Positions 36,531 through 48,945 of a stretch of 64,000 nucleotides of DNA are shown here, piece by piece. The DNA comes from Rutpela maculata (lineage: Eukaryota > Arthropoda > Insecta > Coleoptera > Cerambycidae): contig OW386291.2 of assembly GCA_936432065.2 (NCBI GenBank), forward strand, positions 103,853,823 through 103,917,822, read 5' to 3'. The notes beneath the pieces were generated by a model that did no database searches, was not told the origin of the DNA, and saw only the letters and a program-made list of their open reading frames with translations. The position numbers were made by a program, and so were the translations under genes. Positions within the stretch are counted from its first letter, which is position 1, and each line of letters begins with the position of its first letter.

Positions 36531-38479
36531 CATTTCTTCATTTAGCACGGTGTAGAAGAGTTATCAATCGATAGGGGATGTATTGCCGTAACTTATAAAA
36601 ATTTGCCATTGCACGTCTTTCCCTACTACAGCAATTTAAGTTGATTATTGACTATTTTGCAAATATCAACCTCCTTGGAAATAAAATTAATAAATTATCA
36701 CTTTCATATTGCTGGCATATTTCAAAATATTCGACATATTTTCATAAATTACGGGTTCGTCATTTTAAACGATTTTTCAACTTCAAGAGTTTACTAATAA
36801 GATGCTGGTAAAAATTGTTTTAACCATTTCCATTACTCTACTAAACGATAATATAATCCTTTAAATAAATTTCAAAAGATTTCACCACTTTTGGGTGCTT
36901 TCTGGTTCCCAGTGCATTACTGAAAAGAAAATTAACGCCATTTATAATGAAAATTGAAGGTACGCTGGAACGGAATCATCTTTAAGCATTGATAACGTCT
37001 ATTAGACAGAGTGTATGTGAGATCTTTATAAAATATTCCAGGGTGGTCGTTTTTTTGCTGGTTAGTTTATATGCAACTCACTGAAACCTTATTATTTTCC
37101 CAGGAAAAAGGAACATATGGAAAAACACATAATATCGTGAAGAACGACCTAAAAAAAGCACATTCCACCTATTAAATTAAAACTTATCCCATCTAGTTTG
37201 GTAGAGCAGACAAAAAACAGGAATTCACTTTAATAAGTTAGTTTGGAGGCCGGTACACGTATAATAGTTTTAAAACTGTTATTTTCTACACTGTGTTGGG
37301 TATTACTTTGTGAAAGTAATGCATCCAGAGGTTTAGTGCAGGCAATTTATTGCTGCAATATCTGATCCCCGAATGGACTTTGGCCGCACTCGACCGGCCA
37401 GAATGACCGAAGTTGGAAGCTTTACGTGCTGAAGTTTTGTTATGGATACCAATTGGAAACTGTTTATGCAATCAGAGCCGGTAGATTTTCCGCCTATTTC
37501 AGTTCGAACTAGAATGGCACTTTTCAAATCCGCCCTGGGATATTTTATTTCGAACGATTTGCAGCCGAAAGGATTTATTTAAATGACTGCCGTAATGGAC
37601 TGTCATATCTCTGCTAATGGATGTAATTTTTCGGTATCGGTTTGGCTATCTTCATAAAAGGAAACGCCTTTTGCCGATGTATGTATTAACGGAATTAATT
37701 AAAATATAATAATTAACCCAGAGTTAGGCATCATCAAAGAAAATATTACATTTGGGTTAAATAGTGAAAATTATATAATTTAACAAGTATATATTATTAA
37801 AAAATTGGGTATAGAATCCGGTTTGAAAAATACAAGTTTTATGAAAAATTTATAGAATACGATTTTCGAAAAAAAAATTAACGATAGAAAAATATCCTAC
37901 AGGTAAACTTGCATCGTCTAGAGTAATTTGAAGGCAAGGTTGTATCTTAATATTTAGTATGTTTAGTGCATGTTCAATGTGAGCAAAATTAAATCGGCTG
38001 CCGCAGGATTTATTTTATATACTTTTAGTGCATCCATAGCAACTTTTTCATTGGTTTTAATAAAGCATCGAGTGCATTTCAAGAAGAGAAATTTTGAGAA
38101 CGCCGATATATATGATAGCGCGCATGTACTTTTAATAAGTTGGACACAGACAAGATTCACTGCTGTAACTTTCTCAGATTTTGTAATTGAGTAATAAAAA
38201 TGAGAACTTACCTTTCTTACTTTTTTCTTATTTTCTCCTTTTTACATATAGAAAACAGAGTTGATCAATTAAAAGACGTCGATTTGAGTATCCATTTTGT
38301 TGAATAAGTTGGAATGTTATCATCCGTAGAATATTTTTTTAAGTTATTATTTCGTTCTTCTATTCTTTTTAATCAAATGCTCAGAATATTGCCATAAAAA
38401 TAAAAATCGGTCTGGGGAGCCATACATAATAATCATTATAATAATAGTAATAATATCCACTTCTCACTTACATAGGGCT
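36531..38479. other. no recognisable gene
   Basis: AT-rich with short chance frames. Nothing can be assigned. Confidence 0.4.
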
Positions 38480-38800
38480 TGCAGATTATAACGGACAAAG
38501 AAATTCGCGACAGTTGACCAGATATCGTCGTCCACAATAAGCAGGAGAAATCGTGTTTGCTAATTAACGTATCGATCCTTAATGATACCAACGGCGATGC
38601 TCAAGGAAACAGAGAAGCTGAGCAAGTACAAATACGTTCAAATAGATGTTAGCAGAATGTGGATATCAAAGACCACAGTCGTACCAATGATTGTAAGTGC
38701 TAGAAACTGTTAAGAAGGGCCATGATCGGAGTCTGCAACAGCTGCCTGGTCAACCGAGCGCCCAAGAAATACAAATAATCGCACTATTATGAACCGAGCA
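38480..38800 (+). pseudogene. LINE C-terminal fragment (post-RT domain)
   Basis: Plus-strand reading gives DIVVHNKQEKSCLLINVSI near 38,520, followed by NREAEQVQIRSN-like text and NVDIKDHSRTN. This is the typical stretch after the reverse transcriptase in some LINE families, where DxxxKxxxLIDVxxP, an EAEK..KY core and a WxxKTxVVPxxVGALG stretch occur in that order. Stops break it. Confidence 0.5.
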
Positions 38801-40539
38801 TATTTTAAGAAAATTTTTGGACTGGGAGTACTTGTGATTCCTTGTGGGGTCCTACCTAAGCTGTTAGAGCAGGCATCACCAACGTCACCAAGAGGGTCCA
38901 ATAACCTGGAACGGACTCCAATAGAGCCGAATCTCAAACGCACGAGAATCGGTGAAAAATTTCCAGCTACGGCTGAGAAAATGTGCCACTTGCTAAGTCG
39001 ATAGTAATAATAAAAGTAATTCACCACACTTGGTTTGTTGAAGTACTGAAGATTTACCGTATGTGCCCAACAATAACCGATTTCGAGGATAACACAATGA
39101 AGAGGTGAAAAAAGGAAATGTGGCTAATCTCGAAAGGTGACATAAGAACAGAGAACATGTGATTCTTTCTCGCATTTGCCTGGGGCTCGTTCCATTGTCA
39201 AACAAACTAAAAAACAGAGTTTACCTCAAAATCAATGACAACAATAAAATAAACCGCCTCTTCTATGTGTACCACCTGAAGTTATTTACTAAGAATGAAT
39301 CTCTATTAAAGCAAATAGGTACAAGATATCGTTAAATCATTCAAAATGATATTGGGTTTAAAATAATGCGCTATAGTGTTCATCCAGGAGGTGAACATAT
39401 GAAAATATAGAACACTGTTGTGAGTGATCAATCTGCAATGTAAGTATGAATCTGGGGGGACATATAAGTATCTGGGTATCGAAAAATGAGCCTCTTAAGA
39501 CAAAGCTAAACGCCAAAAACAAAACAGCAGCAATAAACACTATTGTTGTCCTAGTAGTTACCTGCAATTCTGGAATTGTCGATTGGCTCCGAACCGACGC
39601 GACGCACAGTGGGGTATTGGATGGCAAAACTTAGTCATAAATCGGTTTTGGAAATTGTGGAATGTCCAAGCCTCATTGCTTCTGGGAATTCCCAGGTAGT
39701 TGCCCGAATTATCCCCAATCCATATAGTTTAAATAGAAGCACCAAAAAAATTCCTGGAAGTACACGGTTTCGGATTTCATATTTTTTTCTAAAATTGTAT
39801 ACTTGTAATATAAAGATACGTATACCAAAAGTTTTTATTTTCTTTTCAGACTGTGGGTGGAGGTGATTCCAGTCAAACCATTAAGCAGTTGTCAAGAAAA
39901 AATTGTATGACTTCATTAGGAGGTGCTCAAACAGAAGCTACGATAAGAAGATGGAATTCTTGAATGAAAAGTTGTTGGTGTTATATTGTCCAAAGGATAA
40001 CGAATGAGAATGAGATAAAACATGAACTTCCCATTTTTAATCTCAGTTTAAACAAAGATGGTTTGCTGCAAGTAACAAAGGCCAACTATCAGAGAAAGCA
40101 TCAGAGGCCCGGAACAAACACTTTATGCAATATGGATTGAGCTTTTCCAGGAATTTCAGTAGATAGGCGTGCAACACAGATGCGAAACACAGGCTATTAC
40201 TGACATCGGATCCTTTATTATCCTGCACAAGACCTCGACACAGAACTTTGAAAAAACAATTCCTAGAGAATGTCTGGAAATGCTTCTACTTTCAGAGCAG
40301 AAAGTAGATTCTGAAAATGTATCAGAAGAAGAATTAAGTACAGATGATTATATATGATATATATTTATATTTCCTAAACTTTCTCAATAAATACATCATA
40401 TTAAGAACTTCATGGGCATTTTTTTTGCAAATCATTAGTATTGATTATTTACCACAGTCAATTTTGGTTAAAAATAGGTACCAATACCACACTGTGCGGC
40501 GTCGCGAAAATGTACAGAAAGACAAGAAAAATCCTAACA
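38801..40539. other. decayed coding-like remnants, unassigned
   Basis: Fragments around 39,850-40,356 read like a broken protein end (RLLLTSDPLL in one frame, then a 62-codon acidic end TIPRECLEMLLLSEQKVDSE in another, finishing at 40,357). They look transposon-derived but I do not recognise the family. An ORF-like stretch at 39,446-39,634 is not convincing. Confidence 0.35.
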
Positions 40540-40965
40540 ATGAGCGAAGTTCATCATCCGTCAGCAGACGCACACAGGTTACACCTTAAGAGGAAGGACG
40601 ACGGCTATGAATTAATAGAACTTAAATTTGCTTATGGCTCTTCTATCGCAGGACTGAGCGCGTATATTCAACAGGGGAAGAAAGAATTGATATACAAAAC
40701 TTGTATTCCATGCAGAAGGAAGCACGTAAAATCCAGGAAGAGTACCTGAAAACCGAAACCACTAATGAAGAAGCCAAGAAGAAAATTAAAACCAACACCG
40801 AATAGAGGAAAATAGGAATACTCTGCGCAAAGCCAATGCACGGAAAATGTTTCCGCAACCTTGACCGACCTGCAGTAGATAATAAGGCGTCTACGAAGTT
40901 GAACGATTCGGGCCTGCATCACAGTGGTCAAAATGCCCGAAAACGTGGCCAAAACTCTTAGGTGT
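40540..40965 (+). pseudogene. second LINE C-terminal fragment
   Basis: The frame from 40,441 to 40,749 includes SEVHHPSADAHRLHLKRKDD, ELKFAYGSSIAGLSAYIQQG and a basic end. This matches the pattern of LINE C-termini (HHPKADVDRLYLPR..GG.GL.ELE..Y). Out-of-frame text to about 40,965 (RPAVDNKAST, then a LNDSGLH stretch) continues it. It may belong to the same LINE as 38,480-38,800. Confidence 0.5.
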
Positions 40966-40974
40966 ATTTCAATT

Positions 40975-41970
40975 TTACTAGAAATTGATATATAGGGGTT
41001 TTCGACGTCGCTGACTTCGAATTTGATATTATTTAAAAAGAAAAAAATGGTGGATTCAATATGGCCGACTTTTTTTATTAAAAAATTAGTTTTTTCAGCC
41101 GAAAGTCAGTGTATCGGGGTTTCCGTGGTCGCTGATTTCTAATTTGATATTATTTTTTAAGAAAACAAAATGGCGGATCAAATATGGCCGACTGTTCCGT
41201 TAAATAATAAGTTTCTTCAGCTGAAAGTCATTGTATAGGAGTTTCCAAGGTCGCTAATTTCGAATTTGATATTATTTAAAAAGAAAACTATCCAATGTGG
41301 CTGACTTTTTTATTAAAATATTAGTTTTTTCAGCCGAAAGTCAGTGTGTAGGGGTTTCCGAGGTCGCTGATTTCGAATTTGATATACATTTATATTAAAA
41401 ACATATAAATAATTAATTCAACGATGCAAAGTAGCGATGTTGAAAGTGATTCTTCATCCGACGACAAGTAGCAGTTGCAATAAAATTTTATGGAAATAAT
41501 ACTTTTTGTTGTGTATTCACCTTTCCATTCCGTCCCACTACGCCATCTCTTATAAAAAAAATAATTATTTCTATGTTTTTAACAGAAATGTATATCAAAT
41601 TCGAAATCAGCGACCTCGAAAACCTCTCCCTAAACAACTAAATTTTTAATAAAAAAGTCGACCATCTTGGATCCGTTTTTTTTTTTAATAATAAAAGAAA
41701 TTCGAAATCAGCGATATCGGAAACCCCTATACACTGACTTTTGGGTGAAAAAACTAATTTTTTAATAAAAAAAAGTCGGACATATTGGATCCGTATTTTT
41801 TTAAATAATATTAAATTCAAAACAGCGACCTCCGAAACCCCTTGATACTGACTTAAAAAACTAATAACTGTTTAATAAGAAAAATTCGGCCATATTGGAT
41901 CCGCCATTTTTTTTTAAATAATATCACATTCGAAATCAGCGACTTCGAAAACCCCTATATTCTAATTTCC
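40975..41970. repeat. foldback built of inverted tandem arrays
   Basis: The left side (40,975-41,395) holds about four head-to-tail copies of a unit of about 110-120 bp containing CGCTGATTTCGAATTTGATA. The right side (41,590-41,970) holds about three copies in the opposite orientation. The outer ends are ATATAGGGGTTTTCGACGTC on the left and AAAACCCCTATATTC on the right. The spacer of about 190 bp is unique. Confidence 0.75.
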
Positions 41971-42266
41971 AACAAAACTGAAAAACATCACTGATGCACT
42001 TTTTTTATTTGAAGGAGTATTTTGTCGAGAAGGTTTTTGCCATATTAGATTTTGATGTTTGGTCGCCATCTTGACTACAAGCTTTTATTTAACTTGCCTT
42101 GATCTTGTGGATCAAATCTTGCAACTGAATTTTAAAATAGTTATCCCCAACCAATTGAGCTGAAAGTTTGCACACACGTTTAGTTTGGATGACAATGCAT
42201 GGTTAGCTATGTGACGTCATTCCAAATCCAATATGGCGGACTCCCAAAGATGGCGGACCAGTTATT

Positions 42267-43119
42267 ATACTCTTCGCAACAACGAAGAGTATATTGTATT
42301 TGATCGGCACATTTCTAAAGCAGTAAATATCGCTCGTAGAGAAAAAAATTTCATATCATTATGTTAGTGAACGAATTCTGAACAACTTTCAAAATATTCG
42401 TCTATCCGTCTGTCCGTCCGTCCGTCACGTTTCTTGTAAGCACGATAACTTAAGAAAGAAAAGTCCGATTGTATTGATATTTGGAAAGTAAGTTAGCGTT
42501 AGCTAAAGGAAGAACCCTATTGTTTTTGAAAAAAATCAATAAGTAAATAAAAAAGTTATTAATCATTTAATTAAAAAAAAAAAAATTGTCTTCTGGTAAG
42601 GTGAGATGGCCCAATGGCTAAAGCATTTGCCTTGCAATCTAAAGTGCGTTTGCCTAGTGAGTTTTTAGTTATTTATAGTGTATTTTAATTTATTTTAGGC
42701 CCATGTGGGCACATGTTTTTTCATTTTTAATTAGTTCTTAAGTCTGCCTACGGCAGACAGGAGTTTCTAATAACCCAATTTAATTACCGTTAAGCCGAAC
42801 CGGAGCCCAGCCCCATATTTACCACGACGCTGCACGCCGTGATTGTCGGGCTGGCTCCGGGCCGGGATCGGGCGAGGCGCATTTATGTTCGTTAAACACC
42901 TAATAAATTTGTTTTGTTGTTGTTGTTGCAATCTAAAGATCTCGTGTTCGATTCCTCACATGGTGATTTTTTTTTTCGTATATTTTTTTTCACAACAAAG
43001 TTGGTATCACAAAATTTAGAATGTCCAAAAACTAACATTATTTACAAGAAAAATGCGTAGAGTATCCTATAGAATGTGTAACAATTAAATAAAAAGCTCA
43101 GTAAATCGGCGAAGAGTAT
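42267..43119 (+). mobile_element. 853-bp tRNA-headed element inserted in the tandem repeat
   Basis: ATACTCTTCG at 42,267 pairs with CGAAGAGTAT at 43,110-43,119, and a small hairpin of the same sequence lies at 42,267-42,292. Copies of the surrounding 242-bp unit lack this segment. Inside is a tRNA-like head: A box TGGCCCAATGG near 42,607, then B box TGTTCGATTCC near 42,947, then a T run that could stop RNA polymerase III. A second insertion separates the two boxes. Confidence 0.6.
42645..42938. mobile_element. SINE-like insertion with 13-bp target duplication and TTG tail
   Basis: TTGCAATCTAAAG occurs at 42,632-42,644 and at 42,926-42,938, bracketing about 281 bp. The insert ends in a (TTG)n tail and has a GC-rich core near 42,790-42,890 (CCGGAGCCCAGCCCC, GGCTGGCTCCGGGCC). 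The long target duplication and simple-repeat tail fit LINE-mediated retroposition. The insertion cuts the tRNA-like head of the surrounding element between its A and B boxes. Confidence 0.65.
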
Positions 43120-44308
43120 AATGCTTCCACTAGTTTTTTATGCATCCCCATGAAATGAGTATCAAATGAAAAAGAGAGAGAAGAATACGAAAATAAAATG
43201 ACGTCACACTAAATTCAATATGGCGGACGCAACTGAATTTTAAAACAGTTATCCAGAACCGATTAAGGTGAAATTTTGCATACACGTTTAGTTTGGATGA
43301 CAATGCATGGTTAGCTAAGTGACGTCATTCCAAATCCAATATGGCGGACTCCCAAAGATGGCGGACCAGCTATTTTTTATGCACCCCCATGAAATGGGTA
43401 TCAAATGAAAGGGTTCACTGAGAAGAATACGAAAATAAAATGACGTCACACTAAATTCAATAGGGCGGACGCAACTGAATTTTAAAACAGTTATCGCCAA
43501 CCGATTGAGCTGAAATTTTGCATACACGTTTAGTTTGAATGACAATGCATGGTTAGCTAAGTGACGTCATTCCAAATCCAATATGGCGCACTCTCAAAGA
43601 TGGCGGACCAGTTATTTTTTATGCACCCCCATGATATGTGAATCAAATGAAAGGGTTTTCTGAGAAGAATACGAAAATAAAATTGCGTCACATTAAATTC
43701 AATATGGCGGTCGTCCCAAGATGGCAGACAAATTTTTTTAGCTTTAACACTATAATTTGAAAGTATAGTGTATTCGCTCATACGTTGCATTCTAAGAAAT
43801 GGTGAAGGATTCGGATTAAGTTTTATATCGGATAGGAACGACGCAATAAATATACACTTCTCCAAGAAATTAACGCACCACCAAAAAATAACCAAAAGTT
43901 TGAAGTTAGTTAATTTTTAACCCCCGACTCAAACAGAGTTTTTTATAAGTTTGACGCGTATGTTTGTATGTTTGTTTGTTTGTGGCTTCATATCTCTTCA
44001 ACGGGTGATCCGATTTCGATGCACTTTTTTTTATTTGAAAGAGTATTTTGTCGAGAAGGTTTAGGCCTTATTAGATTTTGATATTTGGTCGCCACGTTGA
44101 ACTTCTCTAGAAATTGTCCGATTGAAGTAAAATTGAAAATGTGCACACAATTATGGTAGCCGAATATGATTTCGGCCTCATTTTGATTCGGTCATATGAA
44201 ACTGGTAAGATTAGATACATTGATTTGGAGTTTTTAAAATTTTTCAATTTTTTAACCCTCTACCCAAAAAGAAGGGTGTTATAGGTTTGACTCGTATGTC
44301 TGTATGTT

Positions 44309-44343
<35 letters not shown>

Positions 44344-44394
44344 GGCTTTATATCTCTTCAACGGGAGATCCGATTTTGATGCAGTTTTTATATA

Positions 44395-44855
44395 AAATTA
44401 AATTAAATTACAAATTTAAAAAAAAACCGGCACAAAAATATCGATTAAATAACTAATATTAAAAAAAATAAATTAACACAACTTTAAAAATTATGAAATA
44501 ATTTTGATTCCATATACGAACTCTTATGATTTATTTAAATCCAGCTTACATTTTCTTTATGTCCTAGAGATTTGCTTTCTTATACGCTTGAATATGTCGG
44601 GGGCTGCTGTAAAGACGAACTACTAAATAGTTATATTGAAAACAGCAGCTCCCGATATATTCATGCGCATAAGAAAGCAAATCTCGAGGACATAAAGAAA
44701 ATGTAAGCTGGATTTAAATAAATCATAAGAGTTCGTATATGGAATCAAAATTATTTCATAATTTTTAAAGTTTTGTTAATTTATTTTTTTTTTATATTAG
44801 TTATTTAGTCGATATTTTTGTGTCGGGGGTTTTTTAAATTTGTAATTTAATTTTG
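44395..44855. repeat. palindromic MITE, arms about 210 bp
   Basis: ATTACAAATTTAAAAAA on the left and TTTTTTAAATTTGTAAT on the right start a nearly perfect inverted repeat. It runs through GATTTATTTAAATCCAGC to a core of about 40 bp at 44,605-44,645. No ORF. Confidence 0.8.
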
Positions 44856-44859
44856 TGAC

Positions 44860-46190
44860 CACTGCGCCGCAACCGAAACAATTCAATAAAAAAAAATGGG
44901 AAGCTACGGGAAGCTAATGTTTACAGACATTATGAAGAAGTTGTAACGAGCACAGAGAAATTGGTTTCAAGGTGGGAAACCGTGGGAAAATTAACTTATT
45001 ATTATTATTTTTTTGTTTACATTTCTTGGAGTAGGATCGAAAGATATTCCATATTTTACATGCTAAGTTTGATTATTTTTAATAAATTGATTTTAATAAA
45101 TTTGAAATACACAGTTAAAATGTAATTACTCTCAAGGGCAGAATCCGTTTTTCAAAATCAAATTTGGACAACTGCAAAACACACAATAAATATTTAAAGG
45201 GAGCGTTATTTTTCACGAAGCGTGAGTTTGAGATGCGGCATGATCGACGTTAGGTGTTACAATGGATTTTTGGGTTAGATATATACACGTGGGCCTCACA
45301 AATAGCCGCGTTATATAGTAGACATTCCTAAATTGGAATTTCAATTTAGGGGCTTTTGGCCACGCTTTCGTACATTTTGACCACTGTGCTGAAGAGGAAA
45401 ATGAAAAGCTTGAAAATAGCAGCGCAGGACTAAGCACTAAATATTAAATGTCTCCAAAGGATGGTATTGAAGCAGCCTGTTACTATGAATCGTGACAATT
45501 TTTATTATATTGGTTAGTAGGTCACGGTTTATCGAGCCGAGATAGAAAGGGATGGCGGGATCCTGGATCCGAATTATAGAATTAGTTTGATATAAATACG
45601 ACATAGATTCATTCATTTACTTTAGTTTTTATCATCTTTAGATGATGTCAACAAGGTTGGCGAAATGCTTATCAAGTATAGTATTTGAATGTAATCTCCA
45701 AGCGTTTTGGTGTTTGTAGCTGAGGGTGGCTGATGCAAAAAAAATGTAGACCTATGACTCTTGTACACTTGATTTCATAAAGAAGTAGAACAACTCTTAG
45801 ATAAGGAAATGGCCTTTTCTTAGTTGTCTAAATTGTTCTTTTGACAGTAAATTATTGAAACTAACTTAATAAGTCAGTTGTAATTCGTAAATTGATATTG
45901 ATAAGTTGATAGAAATTTTAAAAAAATCTGGAAATAGAATAAAAATAGAACCGACATTAGTTCAATGATATCAAACGGACATTAGATGAGATTACTAAAT
46001 TTATCGGTAATATTGGTTACTTTATATTAAGTAATAACTATATAAATAGACAGCTTTATTTTTAATAGAATTACTTTTTAAATTTAACATTTTGAAAAAA
46101 AAATTTAAATACAAATAAACAAATTATAACATAGTAGTAGTTAGTACTCGCAATATTGGCCAACGCCAACAAATTACAACTTAAATAATA
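44860..46190. other. no recognisable gene
   Basis: AT-rich. The 74-codon minus frame near 45,213-45,437 has no recognisable motif. The last 100 bases may include the end of the Tc1-like element. Confidence 0.4.
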
Positions 46191-46194
46191 GCAA

Positions 46195-48294
46195 TTAATA
46201 TTTAGTCATTAGTCCATCCCCATCAAAATTGTACCTCCTAGGCATTGATAAAACTAAATTTTCTGCAATTTGAGTATTGCATAAGCTTTTCTATTCATCT
46301 TCAATCATGGCATGAAGCTGTTCCGCATTTTGAGAACGATAATTTAATTTCTTTATACACTTCACCATATTCCCCAAACATTCTCAATGGGATTCATTTA
46401 GAGACTTTTAGAAGGCCACGGTAGCTTTTACACGAGCCATTGCTTTGTATTACGCGCAATATATATAGAGCAATTATCCTGTTGGAAGACAAAATAATCA
46501 TCTGGATAGTTCCCTTACTGACGGCAACATGATATTTTCAAGTATCTCAATGTATTTAATGGAATAAACCAATACATTCCCATTCCTATTTGACTAATCC
46601 ACGCCTAGGTATTAACAAAAAAACGTCCCGATTTAATTGGACAGAATGTAAAATTTTGATTGTATCTTTGCTCACGAGGCCTATAAACACGATTTTCCAC
46701 CATTATGGAAAACTTTTTCATCAGAAAATATGACTTTTGACCAAAAAGTAACACAGCCCCACAAAAAAAAAGTTCAGACCAGCCAACCAGACCCATGTAT
46801 CCCTGTATTTTCGGTCGCTGAATCCGAATCCGAGTTAAAACGTACACCCCCAAAATCATTAGCTAGAGCCAAGAAACACCCCTGAACTGAGATAAAAAGC
46901 TACGAAAATAGTTGTTACAACTTAATCGATCGAATTATACAAATTAAGGTTAAACAGTAGCGCACATACAATAGACATGAAACACACCCCCAGTGAGGGG
47001 CGAAAACTAACCCCCATTTATAAAAAAATCGATCCAAAACAGTAATGACTGCTAAAAAAGCTCGAGATGTCTAAGTTTTGATAAAGTGATAAGAAACTGC
47101 AGCAGGTCCGACGTAATCTTTATAAGCTGTCCCTATAGGGTTGAGAACAACCACCCCCGAGTTTAAAGGACACAAAACAAGAGGAAACGTAAAATCCAAC
47201 AGGGTTTCTATTTTGCGTAGTACTGTAAAATAGAACTAGAAACTTACTTACCATCAACGTCCTACAGTGTCGACCCTCAGATGATGTGAAAACTACCCGC
47301 TATGTAATATTTATCCATAGAAAGTTCTATAAAAATTCGATAGATCTGCGCTGTGGATGTGAGAAGAAACTAGACTATGTTCGACACTGTGCTTGAAAAC
47401 CACCCCCACGGGGTTACGAGATGCCATCCCTATATCCGTAGGATGCTTGAAAAACAGAAAGAAACTAACTGGATTTACATTTTTATGGATGCTATGATTG
47501 GCAAAAATTGTGTTGCACACTTCCAGCATCCTACGGATATAGGGGTGGCATCTCGCAACCCCATGGGGGTTGTTTTCAAGCACAGCATCGAACATAGTCT
47601 AGTTTCTTCTCACTTCCACAACGCAGGTGTTTCGAATTTTTATAGAAGTCACTGTAACTTTTTATAGTTAAATCTTACATAGGGGGTAGTTTTCACACCA
47701 TCTGAGGGTCGACACTATAGGACGTTGATGGTACGTAAGTTTCTAGTTCTATTTTAGAGTACTACGCAAAATAGAAATCCTATTGGATTTTACATTTTCT
47801 CTTGTTTTGTGTCCTTTAAACTTGGGGATGTGTTTCATATCTATTGTATGTACGCTACTGTTTAACCTTAATTTGTATAATTCGATCGATTAAGTTGTAA
47901 CAACTATTTTCGTAGCTTAATATTCTTTTTACCCCAGTTCAGGGGTGTTTTCTGGCTCTAGCTAATGATTTTGGGGGTGTACGATTTTTTTTGACCTCGG
48001 ATTCAGATTCAGCGGCCGAAAATACATAGGGATACATGGGTCTGGTTCGATGGTCTGAACTTTTTTTTGTGGGGCTGTGTAATTTATAACGCCTTCATCT
48101 TGTTGCTCATTGCTTTGTTTAGGCCCACCAGATCCATGCCTGCGGCATGCAGTTCTCGCATTTTCCCTTTTTTTAACTTTCATTACACTGCATTTATTTA
48201 TGTTATATTCAGAAGCAATTGCTCTTATAGACAATCCATTTTCCAATTTGGGAAGAATGCTAATCTTCTGAATTTCTGTTAGTTGTCCAACCAT
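46195..48294 (-). pseudogene. Tc1/mariner-like transposase, split by a foldback
   Basis: The N-terminal part begins at ATG 48,294 (MVGQLTEIQKISILPKLENG). It contains a helix-turn-helix (SIRAIASEYNINKCSVMKVK) and a linker with GSGGPKQSNEQQDE, all usual for Tc1/mariner DNA binding. After the insertion at 46,751-48,080 the catalytic part resumes: VIFSDEKVFHNGG with the first aspartate, VYRPREQRYN and TFCPIKSGRFFVNT; then VFQQDNCSIYIARNTKQWLV with the second aspartate; then SLNESH.ECLGNMVKC, the expected place of the third acidic residue; ending at 46,195 after SMPRRYNF. Frameshifts and stops are also present, so it is dead. No host function is suggested. Confidence 0.75.
46751..48080. repeat. 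1.33-kb foldback inserted in the transposase gene
   Basis: ACACAGCCCCACAAAAAAAA at 46,751 mirrors TTTTTTTTGTGGGGCTGTGT ending at 48,080. Inverted similarity continues through AATCATTAGCTAGAGCC, GTCGACCCTCAGATG-type sequence and CCCTATATCCGTAGGATGCT to a short core near 47,460-47,520. Transposase homology stops and restarts at its edges. Confidence 0.8.
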
Positions 48295-48769
48295 TATTAA
48301 AAATTGGCAAAAACTTAACATTATCAAGAATGATTCTTTAATCGAAACTTGCGTATTAATAAACTTCAACTTGAAAAAAATTGTTACGGTTGACGTTTAG
48401 ATAATGAGGCCAATATTTTTTGCAAAAGTAATGTTTACGTTGCTAAAATAAAATGTATTACTTTTTTGAAATCAAGTGTACACGCACTAAATCACAATTT
48501 TATTTTTTCACTCCCTTTAATAATGGGATGAAGGTGGTAATGGGGGTGATAGTGACGCCAAAAAATGGCTTGGCCTTGGCTTCTCGTACATACACTCAAT
48601 CCCAATTTGATTTGACTCTTACTTCGGAATAACATCAAAATAGTTCCAGATCTCATTATAATATATGGGTGTACCAAATTTCAAGTTTGTATCATTCCCG
48701 TTCCAGAGTAGTCGTATATATAAATAAAAGTTACAGACAGACCGACAGGAGTAGAGTGTTTATACCGGA
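48295..48769. other. non-coding spacer before the virus-like element
   Basis: It holds the upstream flank of the Tc1-like element and a stretch ending GACAGACCGACAGG. No gene is recognised. Confidence 0.4.
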
Positions 48770-48799
48770 GCTGAGCCTCCCCCCACCACTTTTCGTGAC

Positions 48800-48945
48800 G
48801 TCATGGGTGGTGGGGGGTAATTAGTATGGTGGGGGGTAATTACTGTGGTAGGGGGTAATTACTGTGGTGGAGGTAATTGGTGTGGTGGTGGGGGGTAATT
48901 AGGGTTAGTAAATTATATGGTGGGGGAAATTATTGTGGTGGGGTG
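48800..48945 (+). repeat. G-rich tandem repeat at the left edge
   Basis: Five or six imperfect units of about 21 bp with the core GGTGGGGGGTAATTA follow each other. Runs of 4-6 G on the plus strand could in principle form G-quadruplexes. A CRE-like TGACGTCA at about 48,797 precedes it. Confidence 0.75.

Larger units (their letters stand above)
42000..44380. repeat. tandem repeat cluster, unit about 242 bp, with flanking duplicated sequence
   Basis: Copies of a unit containing CAATGCATGGTTAGCTA, TGACGTCATTCCAAATCC and AAAGATGGCGGACCAG occur at about 42,120-42,268, 43,250-43,375 and 43,490-43,617, with a partial copy to 43,740. A second sequence (GAGTATTTTGTCGAGAAGG) is duplicated at 42,014 and 44,040. 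A (TGTCTG)n microsatellite lies at about 44,300-44,345. No coding content. Confidence 0.7.

Noticed and set aside
37286..37527. Overlapping 61- and 64-codon minus-strand ORFs
   Set aside because: No family resemblance, two frames equally open, no promoter or neighbour support.
45213..45437. 74-codon minus-strand ORF with Ser/Phe-rich start
   Set aside because: Low complexity and no recognisable family; likely chance.
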